NCBI GenBank assembly: GCA_025666215.1
Contig: CP102593.1
Span: 3,671,001-3,735,000, forward strand
Source: Xanthomonas campestris pv. phormiicola
GTDB lineage: Bacteria; Pseudomonadota; Gammaproteobacteria; Xanthomonadales; Xanthomonadaceae
Length of the DNA: 64,000 bases
Reading direction: 5' to 3'
In this document: piece by piece, positions 38,807 to 48,093 of the stretch
Position numbering within the stretch: the stretch's first letter is position 1
Layout of the letters: each line of letters starts with the position of its first letter
Notes under the pieces: generated by a model
What the model was told of the DNA's origin: nothing
The model's input: the letters and a program-made list of their open reading frames with translations, nothing else
The model's database searches: none
Program-made: the position numbers and the translations under genes

Positions 38807-39831
38807 GCGTCCGCTCCCGAGTCCGGCGTGCGCCGGGTCAATACGCGCTGCAGCAGGCAGAACACCAGCAGCAGCGCACCGATCACGATGCGTGTCCACC
38901 ACGAGCTGAGCGTGCCGTCGAACACGATCAGGGTCTGGATCACGCCGAGGATCAGCACGCCGAACAGCGTGCCGATCACATAGCCGCTGCCGCCGGCCAG
39001 CAAGGTGCCGCCGATCACCACCGCGGCGATCGCATCCAGCTCCAGGCCCAGCGCATGCAGGCTGTAGCCGGACAGCATGTAGAACGTGCACACCACCCCG
39101 GCCAGCGCCGAACAGAAGCCGCTGAAGGCGTACACCTTGATCTGCGTGGCGGCCACCGGCAGCCCCATCAGCCGCGCCGAGGCCTCGCTGCCGCCCAGCG
39201 CGTACACGCCGCGGCCGAAACGCGTGCTGTGCGCCAGCCACATGCCCAGCGCCACCGTGGCCAGCGCGATCAGCGCGCCGATCGACAGCGAGGCGCCGGC
39301 GCCGATCGGCACCCGGAACTGGGCGATGGCCACGTACAGCGCATCGTCGATCGGGATCGAATCGACGCTGATCAGATAGCTGGCGCCGCGCGCCAGGAAC
39401 ATGCCGGCCAGGGTCACCACGAACGGCTGCAGCCGGTAGCGCTGGATCAGCATGCCCATGAACGCGCCGAACAGCGCACCGAGCAGCAGCACCAGCGCGA
39501 TCGCCGCCAGCGGCGGGCAGGCGTGGCGTTGCACCAGCGCGGCCGACAGCACCGTGGTGAAGGCGATCACCGCGCCCACCGACAGGTCGATGCCGCCGCT
39601 CAGGATCACGAACGTCATGCCGACCGCGGCGATGCACAGGAAGGCGTTGTCGATCAGCAGATTGGCGAACACCTGCGGCGACAGGAAGCCGTCGTAGAGC
39701 GCGCCGCCGGCGCCGGCCATGGCCACGAACAGGGCCACGGTGATCGCCAGCGGCAGGCGCGCGCCGTGCAGCAGCGTGCCGGCGCGGCGCAGGCCGCGCG
39801 CGGTCTGGACCGGTACGCCGGCCACGCTCAT
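38803..39831 (-). CDS. Sugar ABC transporter permease, YjfF-like
   Basis: About 342 residues with eight to ten predicted helices of the BPD_transp_2 (RbsC-like) family. Typical segments are LSGGIDLSVGAVIAFTTVL and GGTLLAGGSGYVIGTLFGVLILG. It forms the channel with the second permease. It overlaps both neighbours by ATGA, so stoichiometric translation is likely. By gene order it is the YjfF counterpart of the E. coli galactofuranose system. Confidence 0.93.
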   Translation of the reverse strand: MSVAGVPVQTARGLRRAGTLLHGARLPLAITVALFVAMAGAGGALYDGFLSPQVFANLLIDNAFLCIAAVGMTFVILSGGIDLSVGAVIAFTTVLSAALVQRHACPPLAAIALVLLLGALFGAFMGMLIQRYRLQPFVVTLAGMFLARGASYLISVDSIPIDDALYVAIAQFRVPIGAGASLSIGALIALATVALGMWLAHSTRFGRGVYALGGSEASARLMGLPVAATQIKVYAFSGFCSALAGVVCTFYMLSGYSLHALGLELDAIAAVVIGGTLLAGGSGYVIGTLFGVLILGVIQTLIVFDGTLSSWWTRIVIGALLLVFCLLQRVLTRRTPDSGADA

Positions 39832-40883
39832 CGCCCCGCTCCCGGCTCGGCACGCCGCACCCAGCCGCGCACGCTGGCGCGGAACTGCGGCGATTGCAGC
39901 AGCATCACCGCGAACACCAGCAGCGCCTTGATCAGCATGTTGACCTGCGCCGGCACGCCGATCGCGTAGATCGTCGCGGTCAGGGTCTGGATGATCAGCG
40001 CGCCGATCAGGCTGCCGGCCAGGCTGAAGCGGCCGCCATCCAGTAGGGTGCCGCCGAGGGTGACCGCCAGGATCGCGTCCAGCTCCATCAGCTGGCCGGC
40101 GTTGTTGGCGTCGGCGCTCTTGACGTTGGAACTGATCAGCAGCCCGGCCAGGCCGGCGCTGAACGCGCAGAACACGTACAGCAGCACCGCGATCAACCGC
40201 GCCTTGACCCCGGCCACGCGCGCCGCGCGCGGGTTGTGCCCGATCGCGCGCACGAACAGGCCCAGCGCGGTGCGCCCGAGCAGCAGCTGCAACACCACGA
40301 ACACGGCCGCGACCACGAACAGCGCGAACGGCAGGCCGAGCAGGAAGCCGTTGCCGAGATAGAAATACGGCGGGGAGTAGATGGTCAGGATCTGGCCGTC
40401 GCCGATCAGCTGGGCCACGCCGCGCCCGGCCACCATCAGGATCAGCGTGGCGATGATCGGCTGCATGCCGACCTTGACCACCAGCAGGCCGTTCCACAGC
40501 CCGCACGCGGCGGCGACCAGCAACGGCGCCACGATCACCGCCCACAGCGGGAAGCGGCTGTGCTCGCCGCCGCCGATCATCCACGCCGCCACCGTCGCGG
40601 CGATCGCCACCACCGCGCCGACCGAGATGTCCAGGCCGCGCACCGCGATCACCAGGGTCATGCCCAGCGCGACCAGCGCCAGCGGCGCGGCGCGGTTGCC
40701 GATGTCCACCAGGTTGCCGTACAGGTGCCCGTCGCGCCATTGCAGCGCCAGGAAACCGGGATTCCACAGGCCGTTGCCGAGCAGCAGCAGCGCCAGCGTC
40801 GCCAGCGGCCAGAACAGCGGATGGGCGGCGATGCGCGCCGGCCACCGCGGCGCGCTCGGCGATTGCGTGGCCGCCGCGCTCAT
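39828..40883 (-). CDS. Sugar ABC transporter permease, YtfT-like
   Basis: About 351 residues, another RbsC-like permease (VRGLDISVGAVVAIAATVAAW and GGTLLDGGRFSLAGSLIGALIIQ). It pairs with the YjfF-like protein. It starts inside the ATPase gene end by 4 bases (ATGA) and ends the same way. Confidence 0.93.
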   Translation of the reverse strand: MSAAATQSPSAPRWPARIAAHPLFWPLATLALLLLGNGLWNPGFLALQWRDGHLYGNLVDIGNRAAPLALVALGMTLVIAVRGLDISVGAVVAIAATVAAWMIGGGEHSRFPLWAVIVAPLLVAAACGLWNGLLVVKVGMQPIIATLILMVAGRGVAQLIGDGQILTIYSPPYFYLGNGFLLGLPFALFVVAAVFVVLQLLLGRTALGLFVRAIGHNPRAARVAGVKARLIAVLLYVFCAFSAGLAGLLISSNVKSADANNAGQLMELDAILAVTLGGTLLDGGRFSLAGSLIGALIIQTLTATIYAIGVPAQVNMLIKALLVFAVMLLQSPQFRASVRGWVRRAEPGAGR

Positions 40884-42394
40884 GCCGCCGCGCTCCCGGC
40901 GATCAGCTCGAACACCGCGCGCTCGCCGCAGCCGCCGGGCAGTTCGCCGACCAGGCGCCGTTCGCGCAGCACGGCGATGCGGTCGGCGATGCGCTCGATC
41001 TCGGCGACTTCGGCGGAAATGAACAACACCGCCATGCCCTCGCGGGCCAGCGCCAGGATGCGGGTCATGATGTCCTGCTTGGCAGCGATGTCGATGCCGC
41101 GGGTGGGTTCGTCGAGGATCAGCAGCCGCGGCCGCGTCGCCAGCCAGCGCGCCAGCACCACTTTCTGCTGGTTGCCGCCGGACAGCAGCCCGACCGGCGT
41201 TTCCACGCTGGCGGTCTTGATGCCCAGCGCGTCCACGTAGCCCTGCGCGATGCGCACCTGCTCGGCCAGCGGCAGGAACCGGCGCAGGCCCATGCGCGCC
41301 TGCAGCGCCAGCACGATGTTCTCGCGCACCGACAGCTCGGCGACGATGCCCTCGGTCTTGCGCTCTTCCGGGCACAGCGCCAGGCCGTGGCGGATGGCGT
41401 CGGGCGGGCCGCGCAGCGCCACGTCGCGCCCGTCGATGGACAGCTGGCCGCAATCGGCGCGGTCCAGGCCGAACAGCAGCCGCGCCAGTTCGGTGCGGCC
41501 GGCGCCGAGCAGGCCGGCCAGGCCCAGCACCTGGCCGCGGCGCAGTTGCAGGTCGAGCGGATGCAACTGGCCGCGCCGGCCCAGCCCCTGCGCCTGCAGC
41601 AGCACCGGCGCGGCTTCGGCCGGCGCGGCGTCCACCGCCGCGGCGGCCGCGGCGGCCACGTCCAGTTCGCGCCCGACCATCGCCGCGATCAGCCGCGGCG
41701 CCGGCAGGTCGGCGGCCAGGTATTCGCCGACCAGGCGGCCGTTGCGCAGCACGCTGATGCGGTCGGACACCGCGTACACCTGGTCGAGGAAATGGGTGAC
41801 GAACAGGATCGCCATGCCCTGCTCGCGCAGGCCGCGCATCACCCGGAACAGGTCGGCGACCTCGCCTTCGTCCAGGCTGGAAGTGGGTTCGTCGAGGATC
41901 AGCACCCGTGCCGACACGCTCAGCGCGCGCGCGATCGCCACCATCTGCTGCACCGCCACCGGATAGGCGGACAGCGCGCGGCGCACGTCGATGGCCACGC
42001 CCAGCCGCTGCAGGCACTCGTGCGCCTCGCGCTCGACCCGGCGCCAGTCGATGCGCCGCGGCCAGCCGGTCAGCGGATAGCGGCCGGCGAAGATGTTCTC
42101 GGCCACCGACAGGTTCGGGCACAGGTTCACTTCCTGGTACACGGTGCTGATGCCCAGCTGCTGCGCCTGCAGCGGCGAGGCCGGCGCGATGGCGTCGCCG
42201 CCCAGCGCCATGCGCCCGGCATCGGCCGCGACCGCGCCGGTCAGCAGCTTGATCAGGGTCGACTTGCCGGCGCCGTTCTGGCCCATCAGCGCGTGGATCT
42301 CGCCGCCGCGCAGGCACAGCGCCACGTCCTCCAGCGCGGCGACGCCGGCGTAGGCCTTGCTCAGTCCCTGCGCGTGCAGCACCACCGGCTTCAT
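40880..42394 (-). CDS. Sugar ABC transporter ATPase, YtfR-like, two ATPase domains
   Basis: A 504-residue protein with two ABC domains in tandem. The first has GQNGAGKST (about 38-46) and a Walker B DEPTSSLDEGE. The second has GAGRTELARLLFG in place of a standard Walker A and a full signature LSGGNQQK with DEPTRGIDIAAK. A degenerate second P-loop is usual in this family (RbsA, MglA). It energises import. It lies 12 bases downstream of the binding protein gene. Confidence 0.94.
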   Translation of the reverse strand: MKPVVLHAQGLSKAYAGVAALEDVALCLRGGEIHALMGQNGAGKSTLIKLLTGAVAADAGRMALGGDAIAPASPLQAQQLGISTVYQEVNLCPNLSVAENIFAGRYPLTGWPRRIDWRRVEREAHECLQRLGVAIDVRRALSAYPVAVQQMVAIARALSVSARVLILDEPTSSLDEGEVADLFRVMRGLREQGMAILFVTHFLDQVYAVSDRISVLRNGRLVGEYLAADLPAPRLIAAMVGRELDVAAAAAAAVDAAPAEAAPVLLQAQGLGRRGQLHPLDLQLRRGQVLGLAGLLGAGRTELARLLFGLDRADCGQLSIDGRDVALRGPPDAIRHGLALCPEERKTEGIVAELSVRENIVLALQARMGLRRFLPLAEQVRIAQGYVDALGIKTASVETPVGLLSGGNQQKVVLARWLATRPRLLILDEPTRGIDIAAKQDIMTRILALAREGMAVLFISAEVAEIERIADRIAVLRERRLVGELPGGCGERAVFELIAGSAAA

Positions 42395-42406
42395 CGGCAG
42401 GCTCCG

Positions 42407-43399
42407 TCAGTACTTGCGCTTGGGCAGCTCGGCGGCGGCCTGCTCCTGGGTATAGACCGATTCCTCGACCACGATGCGCTTGGGCAGCGGCTTGCCGGCC
42501 TTGACGTCGCCGATCGCCTGCACCAGTTGCGGGCCGAGCAGCGGATTGCACTCGACGGTGACGTTGAGCTTGCCGGCCTGCATCGCCTCGAACGCGCCCT
42601 TCACCCCGTCGATGGAGATCACCAGGATGTCCTTGCCCGGCTTCAGCCCGGCTTCCTCGATCGCCTGGATCGCGCCGATCGCCATGTCGTCGTTGTGCGC
42701 GTACAGCACGTCGATGTTGCGCCCTTCCGACTTCAGGAACGCCTCCATCACCTCCTTGCCCTTGGCGCGGGTGAAGTCGCCGCTCTGCGAGCGCACCACC
42801 TGGAAGCGCGGGTTGGCCGCGATGATCTCCTTGAAGCCCTTCATGCGGTCGATCGCCGGCGCCGAGCCCACCGTGCCCTGCAGCTCGACGATGCGCACCG
42901 GCTTGTCGCCGTCCTTCAACGGCGATTTCTCGAGCAACCAGCGCCCGGCCTTGCGCCCTTCCTCGACGAAGTCCGAGCCGATCAGCGTGGCGTACAGGCT
43001 GTCGTCGGACACCTTGACCGCGCGGTCGGTCAGCACCACCGGGATGTTCGCCGCCTTGGCCTCGCGCAGCACCGTTTCCCAGCCGGATTCGACCACCGGC
43101 GAGAACGCGATCACATCCACGCGCTGGGCGATGAACGAGCGCAGCGCCTTGATCTGGTTCTCCTGCTTCTGCTGCGCATCGGAGAACTTCAGTTTCATCC
43201 CGGCCTGCTCGATCGCCTGCTTCACCGAAGCGGTGTTGGCGGTACGCCATTCGCTCTCGGCGCCGACCTGGCTGAAGCCGACCGTGATCTGGCCGTGCTT
43301 GGCGGCCGCGTCCTTGCCGCCGCCGGAACACGCGCTCAACGCCGCGCCCAGCAGCACCGCCATCCCCAGTACCGCTGCACGCACTCCCGACTTCTGCAT
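42407..43399 (-). CDS. Sugar-binding lipoprotein of ABC importer, YtfQ-like
   Basis: About 330 residues; GAGGAGGGG lies 2 bases before the ATG. A lipobox LSAC (cysteine about residue 24) makes it a likely lipoprotein rather than a free periplasmic protein. The body is a type 1 periplasmic-binding fold: ITVGFSQVGAESEWRTANTAS, VDVIAFSPVVESGWETVL and ILVISIDGVKGAFEAMQAGKLNVTVE. E. coli YtfQ binds galactofuranose; here the surrounding genes point to L-arabinofuranose or related sugars. It starts 98 bases after the dehydrogenase gene. Confidence 0.92.
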   Translation of the reverse strand: MQKSGVRAAVLGMAVLLGAALSACSGGGKDAAAKHGQITVGFSQVGAESEWRTANTASVKQAIEQAGMKLKFSDAQQKQENQIKALRSFIAQRVDVIAFSPVVESGWETVLREAKAANIPVVLTDRAVKVSDDSLYATLIGSDFVEEGRKAGRWLLEKSPLKDGDKPVRIVELQGTVGSAPAIDRMKGFKEIIAANPRFQVVRSQSGDFTRAKGKEVMEAFLKSEGRNIDVLYAHNDDMAIGAIQAIEEAGLKPGKDILVISIDGVKGAFEAMQAGKLNVTVECNPLLGPQLVQAIGDVKAGKPLPKRIVVEESVYTQEQAAAELPKRKY

Positions 43400-43496
43400 A
43401 ACCCCTCCTCGTTCGTTGCACGCTGGCGGTCGCGCGGCGTTCGGGCCGCGGCGGCCGCCCACCCTCCCAGGCAGGCGCGCGAATGGATCGATCAGT

Positions 43497-44936
43497 TCAT
43501 CCCGCGAATGTATAGGCCGTCTTGACCGTCGTATAGAACTCCACCGCATAGCGGCCCTGCTCGCGCGGACCGTAGCTGGAGGCCTTGCGCCCGCCGAACG
43601 GCACGTGCGGATCGACCCCGGCGGTCGGCAGGTTGACCATCACCATGCCGGCCTGCGCATGCCTCTTGAAATGCGTGGCGTGCTGCAGCGAACGGGTGGC
43701 GATGCCGGCGCACAGGCCGAACTCGGTATCGTTGGCCAGCGCCAGCGCATGCTCGTAGTCGTCGGCCGGCATCACCGCCGCGACCGGGCCGAACACTTCC
43801 TCGCGCGCGATGCGGTGCTGCGGCTGCGCGGCGATCAGCGCCGGGCGCATGTAGTAGCCCTGGTGCCCGCATTCCAGTGCGTCGCCGCCGTATACCAGCT
43901 CGGCGCCTTCTTCCTGGGCGATGCGCACGTAGTCGCGGTCCTGCGCGAACTGGTTGGCGCTGGCGACCGGACCGATGTCGATGCCGGGGCTCAGCGCGTG
44001 GCCGATCTTCAGCGTGGCCAGGCGCTTGCACACGCGCGCGACGAACTCCTCGTACACCGCGCGCTCCACGATCAGCCGGCTCGACGCGGTGCAGCGCTGG
44101 CCGGTGGAGAAATACGCGCCGTTGACCGCGATTTCCACCGCCAGCTCCAGGTCCGCATCGGCCAGCACCACCAGCGGATTCTTGCCGCCCATTTCCAGCT
44201 GGATCTTCAACCCGCGTGCGGCGGCCTGCTTGAGCAGGTGGTTGCCGGTGGGCACCGAGCCGGTGAAGCTCAGCGCGTCGATGCCGCGCTCGGCCACCAG
44301 CGCCTGGCCGACGCTGCGGCCGCTGCCGATCACCAGGTTGAACGCGCCGCTGGGCAGGCCGGCGCGGCTGAGAATCTCGGCCAGTGCCCAGGCGCAGCCG
44401 GGCACGATCTCGGCCGGCTTGAACACCACGGTGTTGCCGTAGGCCAGCGCCGGGGCGATCTTCCACGCCGGGATCGCCAGCGGGAAATTCCACGGCGCGA
44501 TGATGCCGACCGTGCCGACCGGCTCGCGGGTGATCTCCACGTCCACGCCGGGGCGGGTGGAGGCGAGTTTCTCGCCGGGAATGCGCAGCGCCTCGCCGGC
44601 GAAGAACTTGAAGATCTGCCCGGCGCGCGCGGCCTCGCCGATGCTCTCCGGCAGGGTCTTGCCTTCCTCCGAGGCCAGCAGCGTGCCCAGCTCCTGCTTG
44701 CGCGCCAGGATCTCGCTGCCGACGAAGTCCAGCGCGTCGGCGCGCTGCTGCGGCGTGCTCGCCGCCCACTTGGCCTGCGCCGCGTTGGCCGCGGCGATCG
44801 CGCCGCGCACCGCGTCGGCGTCGACGCTGCCGGCCTCGCCGACCGGCGCGGACAGGTCCGACGGATTCTCGTCCGCCGCGCTGTCGCTGCCGGCCACCCA
44901 CTGGCCGTCGATATAGCTCTGGAAACGCTGGCTCAT
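43497..44936 (-). CDS. Alpha-ketoglutarate semialdehyde dehydrogenase
   Basis: About 479 residues of the NAD(P)-dependent aldehyde dehydrogenase family. It has GIIAPWNFPLAIPAWKIAPAL, the glutamate in LEMGGKNPLVV and the nucleophile in FSTGQRCTASSR (Cys282). Context and subfamily (MSQRFQSYIDGQWVAG) suggest oxidation of 2,5-dioxopentanoate to alpha-ketoglutarate, the last step of the oxidative L-arabinose or D-xylose route. It lies 17 bases after the AraD1-like gene. Confidence 0.88.
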   Translation of the reverse strand: MSQRFQSYIDGQWVAGSDSAADENPSDLSAPVGEAGSVDADAVRGAIAAANAAQAKWAASTPQQRADALDFVGSEILARKQELGTLLASEEGKTLPESIGEAARAGQIFKFFAGEALRIPGEKLASTRPGVDVEITREPVGTVGIIAPWNFPLAIPAWKIAPALAYGNTVVFKPAEIVPGCAWALAEILSRAGLPSGAFNLVIGSGRSVGQALVAERGIDALSFTGSVPTGNHLLKQAAARGLKIQLEMGGKNPLVVLADADLELAVEIAVNGAYFSTGQRCTASSRLIVERAVYEEFVARVCKRLATLKIGHALSPGIDIGPVASANQFAQDRDYVRIAQEEGAELVYGGDALECGHQGYYMRPALIAAQPQHRIAREEVFGPVAAVMPADDYEHALALANDTEFGLCAGIATRSLQHATHFKRHAQAGMVMVNLPTAGVDPHVPFGGRKASSYGPREQGRYAVEFYTTVKTAYTFAG

Positions 44937-44953
44937 GCGGTTCTCCTGTGCGG

Positions 44954-45961
44954 TTACAGCGCGCGCACGCCGCCCAGTTCGAACCCGGCCGACACCCGCT
45001 GCAACGGATTGACCAGCGCTGCGCCCAGCTCCGGCAGTTCGATCTCGAAGCGATCGCCCGGCTCGGCCTGCACGCCGTCGGCGAAACTCAGCGTGGCGGT
45101 GCCGAAGAAGTGCAGGTGCACGTCGCCGGGCACGCGATGCGCCGCGTACTTGAAATGGTGGTATTCCAGGTTGGCCAGCGAGTGGCACATGTTGGCCTCG
45201 CCGGTGACGAAGGGTTTCTCCCAGATCACCGCATCGCCGCGGCGGATGCGGCTGCTGCCGCGCAGGTCGCGCGGCAGCTCGCCGCTGCGCAGCTCCGGCC
45301 CGACCGCGCAGGCGCGCAGCTTGGAATGGGCCAGGTACAGGTAGTTCTGGCGCTCGGTGACGTGGTCGGAGAATTCGTTGCCCAGCGCGAAGCCGAGCCG
45401 GTACGGCACGCCGTCGGCGCCGATCACGTACAGCCCGACCAGCTCCGGCTCCTCGCCGCCGTCCAGCGCGAAATCCGGCGACGGCAGCGGCGCGCCCGGT
45501 GCGACCAGGATGCTGCCGTCGCCCTTGTAGAACCATTCCGGCTGCGCGCCGGGCCGGCCGTCGCGCGGGATGCCGCCTTCCACGCCGAGCTGGAAGATCT
45601 TCATCGAATCGGTGAGCGTGCCCTGCTCGGCCTGCTGCTGCAGGTTCTGGTGCATCGCGTCGCGGGTGGCGGCACTGCCCAGGTGGGTCAGGCCGGTGCC
45701 GGTGACGCGGCAATGCGCCGGGTCCGGATGGGTCAGCGGCGACAGCACGCGGTGGTTCGCCAGCAGCGCGGCGTAGTCGAGCACGATGTCGCCGAGTTGA
45801 TGCGTGGCGTAGTCGTCCAGGCCGAGGCCGGCGGCGAGCGCGGCGTTGGCCAGCGCATAGGTCGAGCCGACCTCGCGCAGCAGGCGCACCTGGGTGCCGT
45901 CCGCCGCCACCGCGCCCACGCGGGGAATGCCGGACTCGTCGAGCAGTTGGATCAATCGCAT
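44954..45961 (-). CDS. AraD1/GguC-like 2-keto-3-deoxy-sugar-acid dehydratase
   Basis: A 335-residue member of the fumarylacetoacetate hydrolase superfamily, with the metal-site pattern LGFALGNEFSDH and EANMCHSLANLEYHHFKYA. The GguC/AraD1 branch is known to act as L-2-keto-3-deoxyarabonate (pentonate) dehydratase. It would give alpha-ketoglutarate semialdehyde, the substrate of the next gene. It leads the eight-gene run and is divergent from a LysR regulator. Confidence 0.82.
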   Translation of the reverse strand: MRLIQLLDESGIPRVGAVAADGTQVRLLREVGSTYALANAALAAGLGLDDYATHQLGDIVLDYAALLANHRVLSPLTHPDPAHCRVTGTGLTHLGSAATRDAMHQNLQQQAEQGTLTDSMKIFQLGVEGGIPRDGRPGAQPEWFYKGDGSILVAPGAPLPSPDFALDGGEEPELVGLYVIGADGVPYRLGFALGNEFSDHVTERQNYLYLAHSKLRACAVGPELRSGELPRDLRGSSRIRRGDAVIWEKPFVTGEANMCHSLANLEYHHFKYAAHRVPGDVHLHFFGTATLSFADGVQAEPGDRFEIELPELGAALVNPLQRVSAGFELGGVRAL

Positions 45962-46050
45962 GAATCGGTCGCCTGTCGGAATACAAAGAGCGGCGCGGCA
46001 GCACAGACCGCCGGTGCCGCGGATGCGCTTCTATTCTGGCCGGATGACCT

Positions 46051-46066
46051 ATATGCAACAAATATC
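46051..46066. promoter_or_regulatory. AT-rich operator-like motif, AraD1/LysR divergent region
   Basis: ATATGCAACAAATATC lies in the 150-base gap between the divergent genes. It is near-identical to the two arms of the large inverted repeat at 48094-48147 in the next divergent promoter. It is a candidate site for the adjacent LysR protein. Confidence 0.55.
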
Positions 46067-46111
46067 GTTTTTGGCTTAATGTATACGAACATTCATATGC
46101 ATTGGGCCGCC

Positions 46112-47107
46112 ATGTCTGCCGCCACGCCCTGGTACGTCCGCGCCCGCCTGAAGACCCGGCAATTGATGCTGCTGCTGGCGATCGAGGAGGAAGGCAACAT
46201 CCATCGCGCCGCCGAGACCCTGAACATGTCGCAGCCGGCCGCGTCCAAGCTGCTCAAGGACCTGGAAGACATGCTGGACGTGCCGCTGTTCGAGCGGCTG
46301 CCGCGCGGCATGCGCCCGACCTGGTACGGCGAGGCGATGATCCGCCACGCGCGCATCGCCCTGTCCAGCCTGGGCGAGGCCGGCGCCGAGATCGAGGCGC
46401 TGAAGGCCGGCTATTTCGGCAGCGTCAGCGTCGGCGCCATCGCCGGGCCGGCGATGACCCTGCTGCCGGCCGCACTGGCCCAGGTCACCGAACAGCATCC
46501 GCTGCTGCGCGTGGCGCTGCGCGTGGACGGCAGCGACGTGCTGCTGGAGCAACTGGCGCAGAACAGGCTCGACATCGTGGTGGCGCGGCTGTTCGCGCGC
46601 CACGACAAGCGCAACCTGCACTACCAGGCGCTGGCCGAGGAAGAGGTGTGCGCGATCGCCCGCCCCGGCCACCCGATCCTCGCAATGCCGCAGCCGGCGC
46701 TGCGCGCACTGGCCGATGCCGGCTGGATCGTGCCGCCGGACGGCAGCGTGCTGCGCCACCGCTTCGAGCTGATGTTCCAGAACGCCGGCCTGGAGCCGCC
46801 CAGGCGGGTGCTGGAGACCTCGGCGCTGGTGGTGCTGCCGCAACTGCTGCGCCTGGGCGACTACCTGGCGGTGGTGCCGGTGGACGTGGCCCGGCATTTC
46901 GCCGACCACGGCAGCGTGGCGATCGTGCCGGTGGAGCTGTCGTGCCGGATGGACGCGTTCGGCATCATCACCCGCACCGACTGGCTGCTGTCGCCGGGCG
47001 CGCGGATCATGCTGCAGGCGCTGCAGGCGGCCGCCGGACCGGTGTATGGCTACGTCGCGCCGGCCGAGGAAGCGCCGGCGCCGGCGGATGCGCGAACCGA
47101 AGGGTGA
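46112..47107 (+). CDS. LysR family regulator, GbpR-like
   Basis: About 331 residues from ATG 46112; ATGs at 46079 and 46097 would extend it by 11 or 5 residues, and none has a clear ribosome site. The HTH is ARLKTRQLMLLLAIEEEGNIHRAAETLNMSQPAASKLLKDLEDML, the pattern of GbpR, the sugar-responsive regulator of Agrobacterium chvE-gguABC. The ligand domain begins near residue 90. It is divergent from the AraD1-like gene and near to the dehydratase and dehydrogenase genes, so it is the likely regulator of this island. Confidence 0.9.
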   Translation: MSAATPWYVRARLKTRQLMLLLAIEEEGNIHRAAETLNMSQPAASKLLKDLEDMLDVPLFERLPRGMRPTWYGEAMIRHARIALSSLGEAGAEIEALKAGYFGSVSVGAIAGPAMTLLPAALAQVTEQHPLLRVALRVDGSDVLLEQLAQNRLDIVVARLFARHDKRNLHYQALAEEEVCAIARPGHPILAMPQPALRALADAGWIVPPDGSVLRHRFELMFQNAGLEPPRRVLETSALVVLPQLLRLGDYLAVVPVDVARHFADHGSVAIVPVELSCRMDAFGIITRTDWLLSPGARIMLQALQAAAGPVYGYVAPAEEAPAPADARTEG

Positions 47108-47109
47108 GG

Positions 47110-47246
47110 TCGGGGCTGAAGCCCCTCCCACAATGCATCCAGCGCACATGCCGCAAGCCCGCTGTGGGAGCGACTTCAGTCGCGACGAGCGAAGCCCGCA
47201 ATTGCGACCGCTTCAGTGATCGGCAGAGGCCGAAGCCCCTCCCACA
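47110..47246. repeat. Cluster of three REP-like units
   Basis: Units lie at 47110-47132 (TCGGGGCTGAAGCCCCTCCC), 47162-47186 (TGTGGGAGCGACTTCAGTCG, opposite orientation) and 47227-47246 (AGGCCGAAGCCCCTCCCACA). They share the core of the family at 9976, 12517 and 19802. The cluster lies between the convergent LysR and SDR genes. Confidence 0.8.
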
Positions 47247-47267
47247 TGTCGGCAACGCATCCGCCGC

Positions 47268-48065
47268 TCAGGTCCAGCCCGCATCCACCACGAACTCCTG
47301 CGCGGTGATCGCGCGCGCCTCGTCCGAGGCCAGGAACAGCGCCATGCGCGCGATGTCCTCGGGCATCACCTTGTCCGGCAGGCACTGGTTGCGCGCCAGT
47401 TCGCGCTCGCCGGCCTCGTCCAGCCACAGCGCGACCTGGCGTTCGGTCATCACCCAGCCCGGGGTCAGCACGTTGACGCGGATCCGCGCCGCGCCCAGTT
47501 CGCGCGCCAGGCCGCGGGTCAGTCCGTTCACCGACGACTTGGCGGTGGCGTAGACCGGATAGCCGCCGGTCTTGCTCTGCCAGCCGGTGGAACCGAGATT
47601 GACGATCGAACCGCCACCGAGCCGCTGCATGCCCGGCACCACCGCCTGGATCGCGAAGAACGCGGCGCGCTGGTTGATCGCCACGCAGCGCTCCCAGTAC
47701 TCCGGGGTCACCGCGTCCAGCGCATGCCGGTCGTCGCTGCCGACGTTGTTGAGCAGCACGTGGAAATCGCCCAGTTCGGCGGCGGCCTCGCCCAGCGCCG
47801 CCTGCAGCGCGGCCACGTCGGTGACGTCGCAACGGCGCCACCACGGCCTGGCCAGGCCGGCCGCGGCCAGCCGCTCGGCCAGCGCCGCGCTGGCCTCGGC
47901 GGCCACGTCGACGAAGGCGACCTGCGCGCCCTGCCCGGCGAAGGCCTCGACCAGGGCCGCACCGATGCCCGACCCGCCGCCGGTGATGAAGACGCGGCGC
48001 CCGTGCAGGCTGCCGTAGGTTGCGTTGCCAGTGCCGAGGGGCGTCGCGCTTGCCGTGTTGTCCAT
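47268..48065 (-). CDS. Short-chain dehydrogenase, probable sugar 1-dehydrogenase
   Basis: A 265-residue classical SDR. The cofactor site is FITGGGSGIG (28-35), the catalytic triad Ser159, Tyr172 and Lys176 (GSTGWQSK, YATAK), and an acidic residue (FVDVA) favours NAD+. With the aldonate dehydratase beside it, oxidation of L-arabinose (or D-xylose, D-galactose, L-fucose) to the lactone is the likely role. No lactonase gene was seen in this island, so the lactone may open without enzyme or with one encoded elsewhere. Confidence 0.85.
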   Translation of the reverse strand: MDNTASATPLGTGNATYGSLHGRRVFITGGGSGIGAALVEAFAGQGAQVAFVDVAAEASAALAERLAAAGLARPWWRRCDVTDVAALQAALGEAAAELGDFHVLLNNVGSDDRHALDAVTPEYWERCVAINQRAAFFAIQAVVPGMQRLGGGSIVNLGSTGWQSKTGGYPVYATAKSSVNGLTRGLARELGAARIRVNVLTPGWVMTERQVALWLDEAGERELARNQCLPDKVMPEDIARMALFLASDEARAITAQEFVVDAGWT

Positions 48066-48093
48066 GCCGTTTCGCTCTAGGTGGATAGGATTT

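Noticed and set aside
36842..39853. A 1003-codon frame suggesting a permease-GH127 fusion
   Set aside because: The part before 38806 is an out-of-frame reading of the YjfF-like permease gene. The GH127 gene has its own ATG with an ATGA overlap and a Tat signal.
39828..43421. A single 1197-codon frame apparently fusing binding protein, ATPase and permease
   Set aside because: Only the last third, the YtfT-like permease, reads as protein in this frame. The upstream part is an out-of-frame reading of the ytfR- and ytfQ-like genes.
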